A stretch of DNA of 36,009 nt, taken from Armatimonadota bacterium. GTDB taxonomy: Bacteria > Armatimonadota > UBA10988. How positions within the stretch are numbered: the stretch's first letter is position 1; each line of letters opens with the position of its first letter. This document shows, piece by piece, positions 25,309 to 32,544 of the stretch. The stretch lies in contig JACRKZ010000168.1 of assembly GCA_016235455.1 (NCBI GenBank), positions 1 to 36,009 of the forward strand, in the 5' to 3' direction. Both the position numbers and the translations under genes were made by a program. The notes beneath the pieces were generated by a model that was given only the letters and a program-made list of their open reading frames with translations, was not told the DNA's origin and made no database searches.

Positions 25309-25397
25309 CCTGGTGGCACCGGCCTCCTGGCCGGTGATTGGCGCGAGCGGTGCCGATCCGCGGGCCAATGACCGGCCAGGAGGCCGGTGCCACCAGG
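25309..25397. repeat. REP doublet 2 (inverted pair) upstream of the RAYT gene
   Basis: Arms 25309-25342 and 25364-25397 are inverted copies of 34 bases with one mismatch, around a 21-base spacer. The core stem is CACCGGCC-TCCT-GGCCGGTG as in doublet 1. The right end lies 3 bases from the stop of the AKR gene, so it also forms the 3' end of that transcript and probably ends or protects it. Confidence 0.9.
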
Positions 25398-25400
25398 GCT

Positions 25401-26363
25401 TCAGTCGCGCAGATCCAGCCAGGCGCACTCAGCCTCGGTCAGCACCACCTCCGCCGCGGCCACATTGGCCTCGAGCTCGGCCCGGCTGGCCGCACCGATC
25501 AGCGGATAGAGGTTCAGCGGCTGGTTGAGCACGTAGGCCGTCGCCACCTGCGCGACCGTCAGGCCCTTCGCCGCGGCCATCTGCTCGGCGCGGTCAAGGC
25601 GCTGGAAGTTGACCTCATGGCAGTACGCGCGCAGGCACGCGCCGTCGATCTGGTCGCGCGTGGCCTCGAAGTTGGCGCGCGTGATGCGTCCCGAGAAGAA
25701 CCCGCGGCCCAGGCTCGAATAGGCAAAGATCGGCATCCCCGTGGTCTGATACCAGGCGCGCGCCTCGACCTGACCGGGCCCGCTGATGCCCACGCAACCG
25801 GGCCCCCACGGGTCGTCGACCTGCTCGGCCAGACTGTAGTGCGGGCTACTGGCGGCCATCGGTGTCAGGCCGTGCGCCGCCGCGTAGTCGTTGGCCGCCG
25901 CTAGCCGCTGATGCGTCCAGTTGCTGCCGCCAAAGGCCCGGATGCGCCCAGCCTTCTGGTGCTCGCACAGCGCGTCGACGATCTCGCCCACCGGCACGTC
26001 CTCGTCGTCGCGATGCAGCAGGTAGATGTCCACATAATCGGTCTTCAGCCGGGCCAGCGAGTCCAGCAGGTCGGAGCCGATGTCGTACGGCGTGACCCGC
26101 CGGCGGTCGCCGTTGGGGTGCGCGCCCTTGGTCATGACGCAGACCTGCTCGCGATTGCCGCGCTCGCGCAGCCAGTTGCCCACGGCGCGCTCGGTGCCAC
26201 CGCCGCCGTAGACGTGCGCCAGGTCCAGCGTGCTGACGCCCAGGTCCAGCGCGTCGTCGAGTAGTTGGTTGCTTTCGGTCTGGCGACTGTCGTGGATGAT
26301 CATCGTGCCCAGGACCAGCTTCGACACGGGTTTGCTAACGCCGGCCACGTTGCCGTACTTCAT
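25401..26363 (-). CDS. Aldo/keto reductase
   Basis: ATG 26363 lies 5 bases after the stop of the Gfo/Idh/MocA gene, with its GGAG site 8 bases upstream overlapping that gene's last codons. 320 residues, the normal size. The catalytic tetrad of the family is visible: Asp and Tyr in STLDLAHVYGGGGTE, Lys in VMTKGAH and His in YLLHRDD. A GGSNW segment and the C-terminal PLIGAASRAEL match the NADP-binding end of the barrel. These enzymes reduce aldehydes or oxidise sugars in the cytoplasm. Paired with a Gfo/Idh/MocA dehydrogenase, it probably acts in sugar or polyol conversion; the substrate cannot be read from the sequence. Confidence 0.87.
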   Translation of the reverse strand: MKYGNVAGVSKPVSKLVLGTMIIHDSRQTESNQLLDDALDLGVSTLDLAHVYGGGGTERAVGNWLRERGNREQVCVMTKGAHPNGDRRRVTPYDIGSDLLDSLARLKTDYVDIYLLHRDDEDVPVGEIVDALCEHQKAGRIRAFGGSNWTHQRLAAANDYAAAHGLTPMAASSPHYSLAEQVDDPWGPGCVGISGPGQVEARAWYQTTGMPIFAYSSLGRGFFSGRITRANFEATRDQIDGACLRAYCHEVNFQRLDRAEQMAAAKGLTVAQVATAYVLNQPLNLYPLIGAASRAELEANVAAAEVVLTEAECAWLDLRD

Positions 26364-26368
26364 GACGG

Positions 26369-27265
26369 TTACTCCATCGGGTAGCGCAGGCCCCACTGGG
26401 CACGCAGGTCGTCCATGGCGCCGGCGATGGCCAGCGTCTCGTCCAGCGGCATGACCGGGCTCTCGGTCAGCCCGGCGGCCATGCAGCGCTGCACCTCCCG
26501 CGCCTGGTACTCGAAGCCGTTGCCGTCGTGCGGCAAGTCCACGGTCACGGCCTCCTGACCCTCGGCGTACAGCGTGGCGCGGCTGCCGTTCCAGTAGCTG
26601 GGCACGATGATGCGGCCGGCGTAGCCAGCCACCTCGTCGACACCGCTCGCGCCGAGCGTGGCCAGGCCCACGGCCTTGGTGGGCAGCGCACCGAACAGCA
26701 TGTTGGCGTAGGCGATCGTGTAGACGCCGACATCGAGCAGGCCGCCGCCGGCCAGGGCCGGGCTGAACAGCCGGCTGTCGGGGTTGAACCCAGCGCGGAA
26801 GGCGAAATCGATGGTAGCCAGGTGTGGCACACCGATGGCGCCCTCGGCGACCCAGGCACTCACCTGCCGGCTGACCGGCAGGAAGCGCGTCCACATGGCC
26901 TCCATGAGGAACACGCCTCGCTCGCGCGCCAGTCTGATGGTGGCTTCGGCGCTGGCGCGGTTGACCGCGAACGGCTTCTCGCACAGCGTCGGCCGGCCGG
27001 CGGCGATGGCCAGGCGCACGGCCGACTCGTGCATGGGATGCGGCGTGGCCACGTAGACCGCGTCGATGCCGGCGTCGTTGACCAGCGCTTCGTAGCCCTC
27101 AATGGCTCGCGCCGCGCCGGTGTCCTTGGCGAACGACTCGGCCTTGGCCAGCTCGCGCGAGGCCACGGCGGCCAACTCGGCGCCCGGCACGGCGCTCAGG
27201 CAGCCGGCGAACTTGCGCGCGATGTTCCCGCATCCGATGATGCCCCAGCGTACGATTTCGGGCAT
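26369..27265 (-). CDS. Gfo/Idh/MocA-family NAD(P)-dependent oxidoreductase
   Basis: ATG 27265 follows a strong GGAGGAAGG site. 298 residues, slightly short for the family. The Rossmann motif GIIGCGNIARKFA is at the N-terminus, the EKP motif (LCEKPFAVN) near residue 95, and GGGLLDVGVYTI near 180 matches the conserved substrate-side helix with its Asp; the usual HxxD His is replaced by Tyr or Thr here. Members oxidise or reduce sugars, polyols and related compounds. It is the first gene of a two-gene operon with the aldo/keto reductase and is divergent from the acidic-protein genes. The close 'dimeric dihydrodiol dehydrogenase-like' subgroup is a possible match. Confidence 0.85.
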   Translation of the reverse strand: MPEIVRWGIIGCGNIARKFAGCLSAVPGAELAAVASRELAKAESFAKDTGAARAIEGYEALVNDAGIDAVYVATPHPMHESAVRLAIAAGRPTLCEKPFAVNRASAEATIRLARERGVFLMEAMWTRFLPVSRQVSAWVAEGAIGVPHLATIDFAFRAGFNPDSRLFSPALAGGGLLDVGVYTIAYANMLFGALPTKAVGLATLGASGVDEVAGYAGRIIVPSYWNGSRATLYAEGQEAVTVDLPHDGNGFEYQAREVQRCMAAGLTESPVMPLDETLAIAGAMDDLRAQWGLRYPME

Positions 27266-27377
27266 TGAACCTTCCTCCGGTCTCGACGGCGAAGCATAGC
27301 GCGGCACGGCATGGATGCCAAGGGCGGATTGGCGGCCCGATGTGGGTGACGCACGTTCTGTTACGAGCGTCCCCTTG

Positions 27378-27415
27378 CCCAGTGGCGGAGCAGACCCATA
27401 CTGCTCCGAACTGGG
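27378..27415 (+). promoter_or_regulatory. Hairpin in the leader of the first acidic-protein gene
   Basis: CCCAGT (27378-27383) pairs with ACTGGG (27410-27415), and GGAGCAG (27387-27393) pairs with CTGCTCC (27401-27407), with a 7-base loop and a small internal loop. It ends 30 bases before the ATG and 17 bases before the AGGAG site. As DNA it could be an operator; as RNA a 5' stem. It is not seen before the two paralogues. Confidence 0.5.
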
Positions 27416-27445
27416 AACACCTCAATGCCGACAGGAGTAGTGAAC

Positions 27446-28108
27446 ATGAAGCGCTGGATGCCCATACTCGTTGCCGTTCTGGTCGGGGGTCTGTTCGTCA
27501 GCCCCAAGGCTTACGCCGAGGACAAGGAGCCCGTCTCGCTGACCGTGGTCAACGACAAGGGTGAGCAGTATGACCTCATTGAGAAGGCCGGTGGCGACGC
27601 GCTCATCGTCTTCGTGGACCCGGAGAAGTTCAAGGATGAGGACGCCGCCGACCTGGAAGAGGCCCTCAACGCCATCGCCGAGAGCTCCGAGGATAACGAA
27701 GCTGACGACATGCCCGAGGACGACGATGCCGCCGCCAAGGCTGTGCGCGGCATGCCGGGCGTGGTCCGCCTCGAAGAGAAAGACGACGATGACGACGCCG
27801 ACGACGCGGACGAAGCGGCCGACAAGGACGACATCGAAGTCGTGGTGGTCGTCCTGACGGCCAACAAGGACATCTGGGACCACATCCACAAGACCTGGCA
27901 CGACGCTCAGTTCCACATCGTCCTGGCCGACCCGACCAAGGACGACAAGGAGCTCGACGCCTTCGAGCTGCCCGATGGCCTGGTCTGGGCGGCCTGCCTG
28001 GTGACCGGCTCCGGAGTCGCGGAGCACTACTCCTCGGTCAAGGACATCGAGGAAGACGAAGGCGACATCACCGAAAAGCTCAACAAGGACGACGACCCCG
28101 AGGCCTGA
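27446..28108 (+). CDS. Secreted acidic protein, paralogue 1 of 3
   Basis: ATG 27446 has AGGAG 8 bases upstream. 220 residues. A clean signal peptide (MKRWMPILVAVLVGGLFVSPKAYA) is followed by a mature chain very rich in Asp and Glu. A first block, LTVVNDKGEQYDLIEKAGGDALIVF in order (split here: strand, turn, GGDAL strand), then a KFKDEDAADLEEALNAIA helix, an acidic insert with DDDDDADDADEAADKDD, a strand IEVVVVVLT, a helix, and HIVLADPTKDDKEL. This beta-alpha-beta order resembles a thioredoxin or peroxiredoxin fold, but no CxxC or peroxidatic Cys is present; that match is my inference. The acidic insert is longest in this copy. Two paralogues follow. Function unknown; metal (calcium) binding or a structural envelope role are possible. 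Confidence 0.8.
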   Translation: MKRWMPILVAVLVGGLFVSPKAYAEDKEPVSLTVVNDKGEQYDLIEKAGGDALIVFVDPEKFKDEDAADLEEALNAIAESSEDNEADDMPEDDDAAAKAVRGMPGVVRLEEKDDDDDADDADEAADKDDIEVVVVVLTANKDIWDHIHKTWHDAQFHIVLADPTKDDKELDAFELPDGLVWAACLVTGSGVAEHYSSVKDIEEDEGDITEKLNKDDDPEA

Positions 28109-28120
28109 TCGCCACGCTAC

Positions 28121-28156
28121 CGAGGCCCGCCAGCCCGAAAGGGGTGGCGGGCCTCG
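28121..28156 (+). terminator. Strong hairpin after acidic paralogue 1
   Basis: CGAGGCCCGCCA (28121-28132) pairs with TGGCGGGCCTCG (28145-28156); an inner CCC/GGG closes a GAAA tetraloop. It starts 12 bases after the stop. Only a short TTT occurs downstream, so termination may be partial. Confidence 0.7.
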
Positions 28157-28283
28157 CCGCTTTGGGTGCCCGCCCCCGACGCCGGTTCGCGATTGCGTCA
28201 CATTTTCTGGCCACCATGGGTGTTGCTCGCGATGAAACTGACGATAGCCATTTCTACAAACGATCCAGACAGGAGTGGCTCAC

Positions 28284-28883
28284 ATGAAGCGTTGGTTCTC
28301 ACTCGTTGCGGTCGCGATGCTCGCTGGCCTCATGGCCAGCCCCCGGGCCTTGGCGGAAGGCAAGAAGCCCCTCAGCCTCACGGTGACTGACGAAACGGGC
28401 GAGTCTTTCGACTTGATCGAAAGGGCCGGCGGCGATGCCCTGGTGATCTTCGTCGATCCGGCCAAGTTCAAGGAGGAGGATGCCAAGGACCTGGTCGCCG
28501 CGCTGGACAAGATCGCCAAGGACGCGGGCGAGCCGGGCGAGGCCGCCGCGGAAGGCAAAGCCATCCTCGGGCTGCCGGGCGTGGTGCGACTCGAAGAGAA
28601 CGCCGACGCCAAGGGCAAGGACAGCATCCAGGTGGTGATGGTCTTCTTGACCGCCGACAAGGACGTGTTCGCGAAGTGCCAGAAGGAGATGGGCGACCCC
28701 CAGTTCCAGCTCGTCATGGCCGACCCGGCCAAGGAAGACGCGGAGCTCAAGGCCTTTGAGCTGCCCGAGAACCTGGTCTGGGCCGCCTTCGTCGTCATCG
28801 GGTCGGAGGTCAAGGATGGCTACACCTCGGTCAAGGACCTCGAAGAGCACGAGAAAGGCATTGCCGACGACCTGAACAAGTAG
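28284..28883 (+). CDS. Secreted acidic protein, paralogue 2 of 3
   Basis: ATG 28284 has AGGAG 8 bases upstream, the same spacing as paralogue 1. 199 residues. Signal peptide MKRWFSLVAVAMLAGLMASP to about residue 25. The core blocks are shared with the other copies: LSLTVTDETGESFDLIERA, GGDALVIFVDPAKFKEEDA, GLPGVVRLEE, VVMVFLTADKDVF, LVMADPAKEDAEL and NLVWAAFVVIGSE. It lacks the poly-Asp insert of paralogue 1 and has one Cys (near residue 133) that does not match a redox motif. The mature chain is acidic. It is flanked by its own leader and terminator stem, so it is probably a separate transcript. Function unknown; a Cys-poor thioredoxin-like fold is possible. Confidence 0.8.
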   Translation: MKRWFSLVAVAMLAGLMASPRALAEGKKPLSLTVTDETGESFDLIERAGGDALVIFVDPAKFKEEDAKDLVAALDKIAKDAGEPGEAAAEGKAILGLPGVVRLEENADAKGKDSIQVVMVFLTADKDVFAKCQKEMGDPQFQLVMADPAKEDAELKAFELPENLVWAAFVVIGSEVKDGYTSVKDLEEHEKGIADDLNK

Positions 28884-28915
28884 GACCAGCCTAGGCTGGA
28901 GCACCCCTCGCGGCA

Positions 28916-28948
28916 ACGGCCGGCGGCCCTTGGGTCGCCGGCCGTTTC
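28916..28948 (+). terminator. Intrinsic terminator after acidic paralogue 2
   Basis: ACGGCCGGCG (28916-28925) pairs perfectly with CGCCGGCCGT (28936-28945) around a 10-base loop, followed by TTTC. It starts 33 bases after the stop codon. Confidence 0.75.
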
Positions 28949-28970
28949 ATGCGGCTCACTCGATCGCCTA

Positions 28971-28997
28971 CAGGGCCCGGGCCTGAGCCGGGCCCTG
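28971..28997 (+). other. Perfect 10-bp hairpin in the gap before acidic paralogue 3
   Basis: CAGGGCCCGG (28971-28980) pairs with CCGGGCCCTG (28988-28997) around GCCTGAG. It lies behind the terminator of paralogue 2 and about 100 bases before the next start. It may be a second terminator stem or an operator-like palindrome. Confidence 0.5.
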
Positions 28998-29098
28998 GGC
29001 CACGCCCAAGTGAACGCGCCGCCCTTGACCGAATGCGCACTTGGCACGAGAGTACGAGTAGAAGCTTACAAAGGCACCAAGGAATGGAGAGAACCCAC

Positions 29099-29704
29099 AT
29101 GAAGCGTTGGACCCAAATGCTCGCCGCCGTTGCGGTGTGCGGTCTGTACCTTGCTCCCTCGGTCCGCGCCGAGGACAAGGCACCCATCAAGCTGACCGTC
29201 AGCAATGAGCATGGCCACCAGTTCGACCTGATCGAGGCCGCTGGCGGCGACGCGCTGCTGGTGTTCATCAACGCCGCCAAGTTCAAGGCCGAGGACGCTC
29301 CAGCCCTGGAGGAAGCGCTCAACAAGATCGCCGCCGAGGCTGGCGATACGGGCGACGAGGACGAGAGCAACGAGAAGGCGGCCGTCGGCGGACCGCGCGT
29401 CACGCGTCTCGAAGAGGGCGCCAAGAAGGACGGCATCGAAGTCGCCATCGTCGTTCTCAGTGACGACAAGGACGTGTGGGACCACATCAAAGCCACGTGG
29501 AAAGACGCCAAGTGCCACATCGTCCTGGCCGACCCGACCAAGGAAGACGCGGAACTGAAGGCCTTCGACCTTCCCGAGGACCTGACCTGGGCTGCCTACC
29601 TGGTGGTCGGCTCCGAAGTGGCCAACAAGTACACCTCCGAGGACGACTTGGACAAGGGCTCCAAGGAGATCAGCGACGACCTGAACAAGGACGACGAGGT
29701 CTAG
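29099..29704 (+). CDS. Secreted acidic protein, paralogue 3 of 3
   Basis: ATG 29099 has GGAG 9 bases upstream; a longer open frame to the left lacks a site and crosses the hairpins. 201 residues. Signal peptide MKRWTQMLAAVAVCGLYLAP to about residue 24, cut near VRAEDK. Shared blocks: IKLTVSNEHGHQFDLIEAA, GGDALLVFINAAKFKAEDA, EEALNKIAAEAGD, VAIVVLSDDKDVWDHIK, HIVLADPTKEDAEL and DLTWAAYLVVGSE. In the WDHI-TW and HIVLADPTK segments it is nearer to paralogue 1 than to 2. The mature chain is strongly acidic, with a DKGSKEISDDLNKDDEV tail. Function unknown. Confidence 0.8.
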   Translation: MKRWTQMLAAVAVCGLYLAPSVRAEDKAPIKLTVSNEHGHQFDLIEAAGGDALLVFINAAKFKAEDAPALEEALNKIAAEAGDTGDEDESNEKAAVGGPRVTRLEEGAKKDGIEVAIVVLSDDKDVWDHIKATWKDAKCHIVLADPTKEDAELKAFDLPEDLTWAAYLVVGSEVANKYTSEDDLDKGSKEISDDLNKDDEV

Positions 29705-29717
29705 ACTCCCTGCTGGC

Positions 29718-29760
29718 GAGGCACGCTGCTCCCCTGGGAACAGCGTGCCTCACCTCATTT
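29718..29760 (+). terminator. Intrinsic terminator after acidic paralogue 3
   Basis: GAGGCACGCTG (29718-29728) pairs with CAGCGTGCCTC (29741-29751), with an inner TCCC/GGGA extension, then ACCTCATTTT. It lies in the 80-base gap to the convergent SGNH gene. Confidence 0.8.
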
Positions 29761-29784
29761 TGGGCCGCCGCAGCGCGCTGGCTG

Positions 29785-32544
29785 CTACCGCACCAGCAAG
29801 CGGTCCACAACCGGCCGCAACTGCTCTGCCAGCCTGATGTACCCGGCCGGGCCCAGGTGGAGGTGCCCGTCTGAGTACAGGTCAGCCCGCAACGAGCCGT
29901 CCGCCGTGGTGAAGCTCGTCCAGCAGTCCACCACATGCACGCGACTGTCGGCATCCAGTCTCAGCGCGTCCACCTCGCGGTTGATCGCCTTGATCGCCTG
30001 GTGCACCGCTCCGTCTGGCGCGAAGGCTGGCAGGATCTTGGTCAGCACGATGTCCGTCTTTGGGCAGCGCGCACGAAGGTTCCGCACGCACAGCGCGATG
30101 CCCTCAGCCACCCGTGACGCCGGCACGCCGTTGGCCGTGACCAGTGGGGCGTTGTTAACGCCAATCATCAGCACCGCGACCTTGGGTTCAGCACCATCGA
30201 GCGCCCCGTGGTCCAGCCTCCAGAGCACACTCTCGGTGCGATCACCGCCGATGCCCAAGTTGACGGTCTTGTATGCGCCAAACCGCTCACGCCACGCCGT
30301 GGACAAGGCAGCACCATCCCACCCGCCTCCCCAGCCCTGAGTGATGCTGTCGCCGATGAGCACGATGTCGATGCTGTCGCTGGCCGCTCGGACCCGCTCA
30401 ACCAGCGTGGCGTGGTGGTCCAGCCATAGATTGCCGTGGCCGTCGGGCGCCGGCCACACCGGCGCCGACGGCACCACCGGCCACATCTCCGGCAAGTGCT
30501 TCTGCACCTCATGGCCAGGCTTGCGCGTGTACTCCCCTTGGGCCACCCACGCCTGCTCGGCCTCGGTCAGCGGCCAGCCGGTCAACTGAGGGTCCATCTT
30601 GCCCTCGTTGTACGGCGCATAGGGGTAGCTCACGACCGCCGCCGCCGCCCTGGGCGCGGCGCGCACGAAACGGATATCGTCCAGGTAGAAGACCGGCTGC
30701 GGCTGCCCGGTATTGGCGTCACGGAACCACAGGGCGGCGATGTCGTTGGCCCGAGCGGCGCCGAGCGCGCTGAGTGGCACCTTGTGCTGCCGCCAGGCGT
30801 TGGCCGGAGGGACGGGAATGTCCCAGGCAGGCGCCTCGCCGTGCCAGCGCTTGACGAACAACTGCAACTTCTGGCCGCCGGTGGGCCCGCCGTTGATCCA
30901 GAAGCTCAATGCCTCGCTTGCCGTCGTGTCGAACTGCGCATTCGCCAGGCTGAACTGCGCACAGCCTCCGCCGCCCGCGAGCGTCACCGCCACGGATCGC
31001 TCGCCACCGTGGACCGGAGCGACGTTGGCCGTGTCGGCCGTGGCCGCGAACGGATTGCCGAACCAGCCGCCGCGACACACGTCGTCATACACAACGCCAT
31101 CCAGCGAGTCCACGGCCTCGCCACTCAGGTGCAGATCGTCCAGGTAGTACGTGCTCGCCACGCCACCGGCTTCCCAGAGGCGCACGCCGTAGAGGTCACG
31201 CGCTTTGGCCAGGCCCAGATCCTCCAGTGCGATGGTCACGCGCGACCATTGGCCGCCCCGCGGCACGGGCGTCACCCGCAGGCGCGGCCCTTCGGCGAGG
31301 CCCTTCATCAGCGCGATGCGCAGGTCCTGTCCGCCATCGGCCCCGCCGTGGATGCGAAAACTGAGTGATCTGCACAGCGTCGTGTCGAGGGACGTGCCCC
31401 AGCGCAGGAATTGCGCGGCGCCATAGGCCTCGGTCGTCACGGCGATGGCCTGGCCGCCGCCATCCGCCGCGCTCCGATCATCGAGGTTGACCTGTGCCTG
31501 GATGGGGTTGTTGAGCCAACCCGCCGCCAGGCCGTCGCGGTAGATAGCCTGCACGGCCTGGGCTGGTTCCGCGTTGACGGGGTTCGCCGGCGCCACGCCG
31601 ATCGGCTTGGGTTGTACCGGGCCGACGGGCGGCGTGACCGTGGCTGGGACGCTGGTTCGTTCCTGTCGTGGCATCGGCTGACCGCTCAGCGCGGCCGTGA
31701 TGAACGGCTTCAGCCGGTTCGCGTAGAGCTCATAGCCGCCGTCCTGCGTAAGATGAATGCTGTCAGGCGCGAACAGGCCTGGACGCAGATTGCCGTCCGC
31801 AGTCACCATGTCGTTCCACAGATCCAGCACGCGCACTTGAGGGTCACCCTCCAACTTCAGCGCGTCCAGGGCGGCGTTAGTCTTCTTGATGTCCTCGTAG
31901 AACGGCACTCCTGGCCCGTGCGCGGGGAAGATCTTCACGACCACGACCGGTGCCTTGGGGAACCGGTCGCGCAGCCAGTCGAGGCAGACCTTGATGCCCC
32001 GAGCCGCCGGCGCGATGCCCGTTTCGGGCGTGAAGAACATGTTGTTGTTGCCGATGAGCAGCACCGCCATCCGCGGCTCCAGGCCATCGACCCCGCCATG
32101 GTCCAGCCGCCAGAGCACGTTCTGGGTCTTGTCACCGCCGATGCCGATGTTGACCGTCTTGTACTGGCCGAAGTGCCTGGTCCAGGCCGCGCCCCACTGC
32201 ATGGTGATGCTGTCGCCGACCAGGAGCACGTCGATGGGGCCCTGGCTGGCCTGCGCCACCTTGACCAGCCCGGCGTGGCAGTCGAGCCAGCTCGTGCCAC
32301 CCCAGTAGCCGGCCGAGGGCAGCACCGGCCACAGATCGGGCCGATGCTTCGGCGCCGCCGGATCCTCGCGGCCCGGCCGACGTTCGAACTCGGGCCTGAG
32401 CACGTAGGCGCGCTCCTCGTCGGTCAACGGCCAGCCGGTCTTCTGCGGCTCGGCGGTCTGGTAGCCATACTCCAGACCCATCGCGCCAGTGATCGCCAGC
32501 AGCAGCACCAACAGACCAACCTTCACCACCACAATGGTCTTCAT
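29785..32544 (-). CDS. Exported double SGNH hydrolase with two internal CBM-like domains
   Basis: ATG 32544 overlaps the stop of the GH99-like gene (ATGA), with AAGGGA 8 bases upstream. 919 residues, signal anchor or signal peptide at about 1-22. Domain order: SGNH hydrolase 1 (about 70-285) with GDSIT at 111-115 (S112), NIGIGGDKT, GNNN and D261/H264; a jelly-roll module (about 333-475, ending YYLDD); a second jelly-roll (about 482-630, ending YLDDIRF); then SGNH hydrolase 2 (about 690-919) with GDSIT (S733), NLGIGGDRT, GVNN and DGHLH (D892, H896). The two hydrolase domains share long blocks such as SVLWRLDHG/NVLWRLDHG and look like PAF-acetylhydrolase-type esterases. It probably removes acyl groups from a glycan outside the cell, working with the overlapping GH99-like enzyme. 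Confidence 0.82.
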   Translation of the reverse strand: MKTIVVVKVGLLVLLLAITGAMGLEYGYQTAEPQKTGWPLTDEERAYVLRPEFERRPGREDPAAPKHRPDLWPVLPSAGYWGGTSWLDCHAGLVKVAQASQGPIDVLLVGDSITMQWGAAWTRHFGQYKTVNIGIGGDKTQNVLWRLDHGGVDGLEPRMAVLLIGNNNMFFTPETGIAPAARGIKVCLDWLRDRFPKAPVVVVKIFPAHGPGVPFYEDIKKTNAALDALKLEGDPQVRVLDLWNDMVTADGNLRPGLFAPDSIHLTQDGGYELYANRLKPFITAALSGQPMPRQERTSVPATVTPPVGPVQPKPIGVAPANPVNAEPAQAVQAIYRDGLAAGWLNNPIQAQVNLDDRSAADGGGQAIAVTTEAYGAAQFLRWGTSLDTTLCRSLSFRIHGGADGGQDLRIALMKGLAEGPRLRVTPVPRGGQWSRVTIALEDLGLAKARDLYGVRLWEAGGVASTYYLDDLHLSGEAVDSLDGVVYDDVCRGGWFGNPFAATADTANVAPVHGGERSVAVTLAGGGGCAQFSLANAQFDTTASEALSFWINGGPTGGQKLQLFVKRWHGEAPAWDIPVPPANAWRQHKVPLSALGAARANDIAALWFRDANTGQPQPVFYLDDIRFVRAAPRAAAAVVSYPYAPYNEGKMDPQLTGWPLTEAEQAWVAQGEYTRKPGHEVQKHLPEMWPVVPSAPVWPAPDGHGNLWLDHHATLVERVRAASDSIDIVLIGDSITQGWGGGWDGAALSTAWRERFGAYKTVNLGIGGDRTESVLWRLDHGALDGAEPKVAVLMIGVNNAPLVTANGVPASRVAEGIALCVRNLRARCPKTDIVLTKILPAFAPDGAVHQAIKAINREVDALRLDADSRVHVVDCWTSFTTADGSLRADLYSDGHLHLGPAGYIRLAEQLRPVVDRLLVR

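Noticed and set aside
24596..25397. CRISPR array
   Set aside because: The repeats are two inverted pairs around a transposase gene, not direct repeats with regular spacers.
26364..26984. Upstream extension of the AKR frame
   Set aside because: It runs out of frame through the Gfo/Idh/MocA gene; the ATG at 26363 has its own ribosome site.
29043..29058. TGGCAC-like sigma-54 promoter before acidic paralogue 3
   Set aside because: The -12 element (TTGC) is absent at the required spacing.
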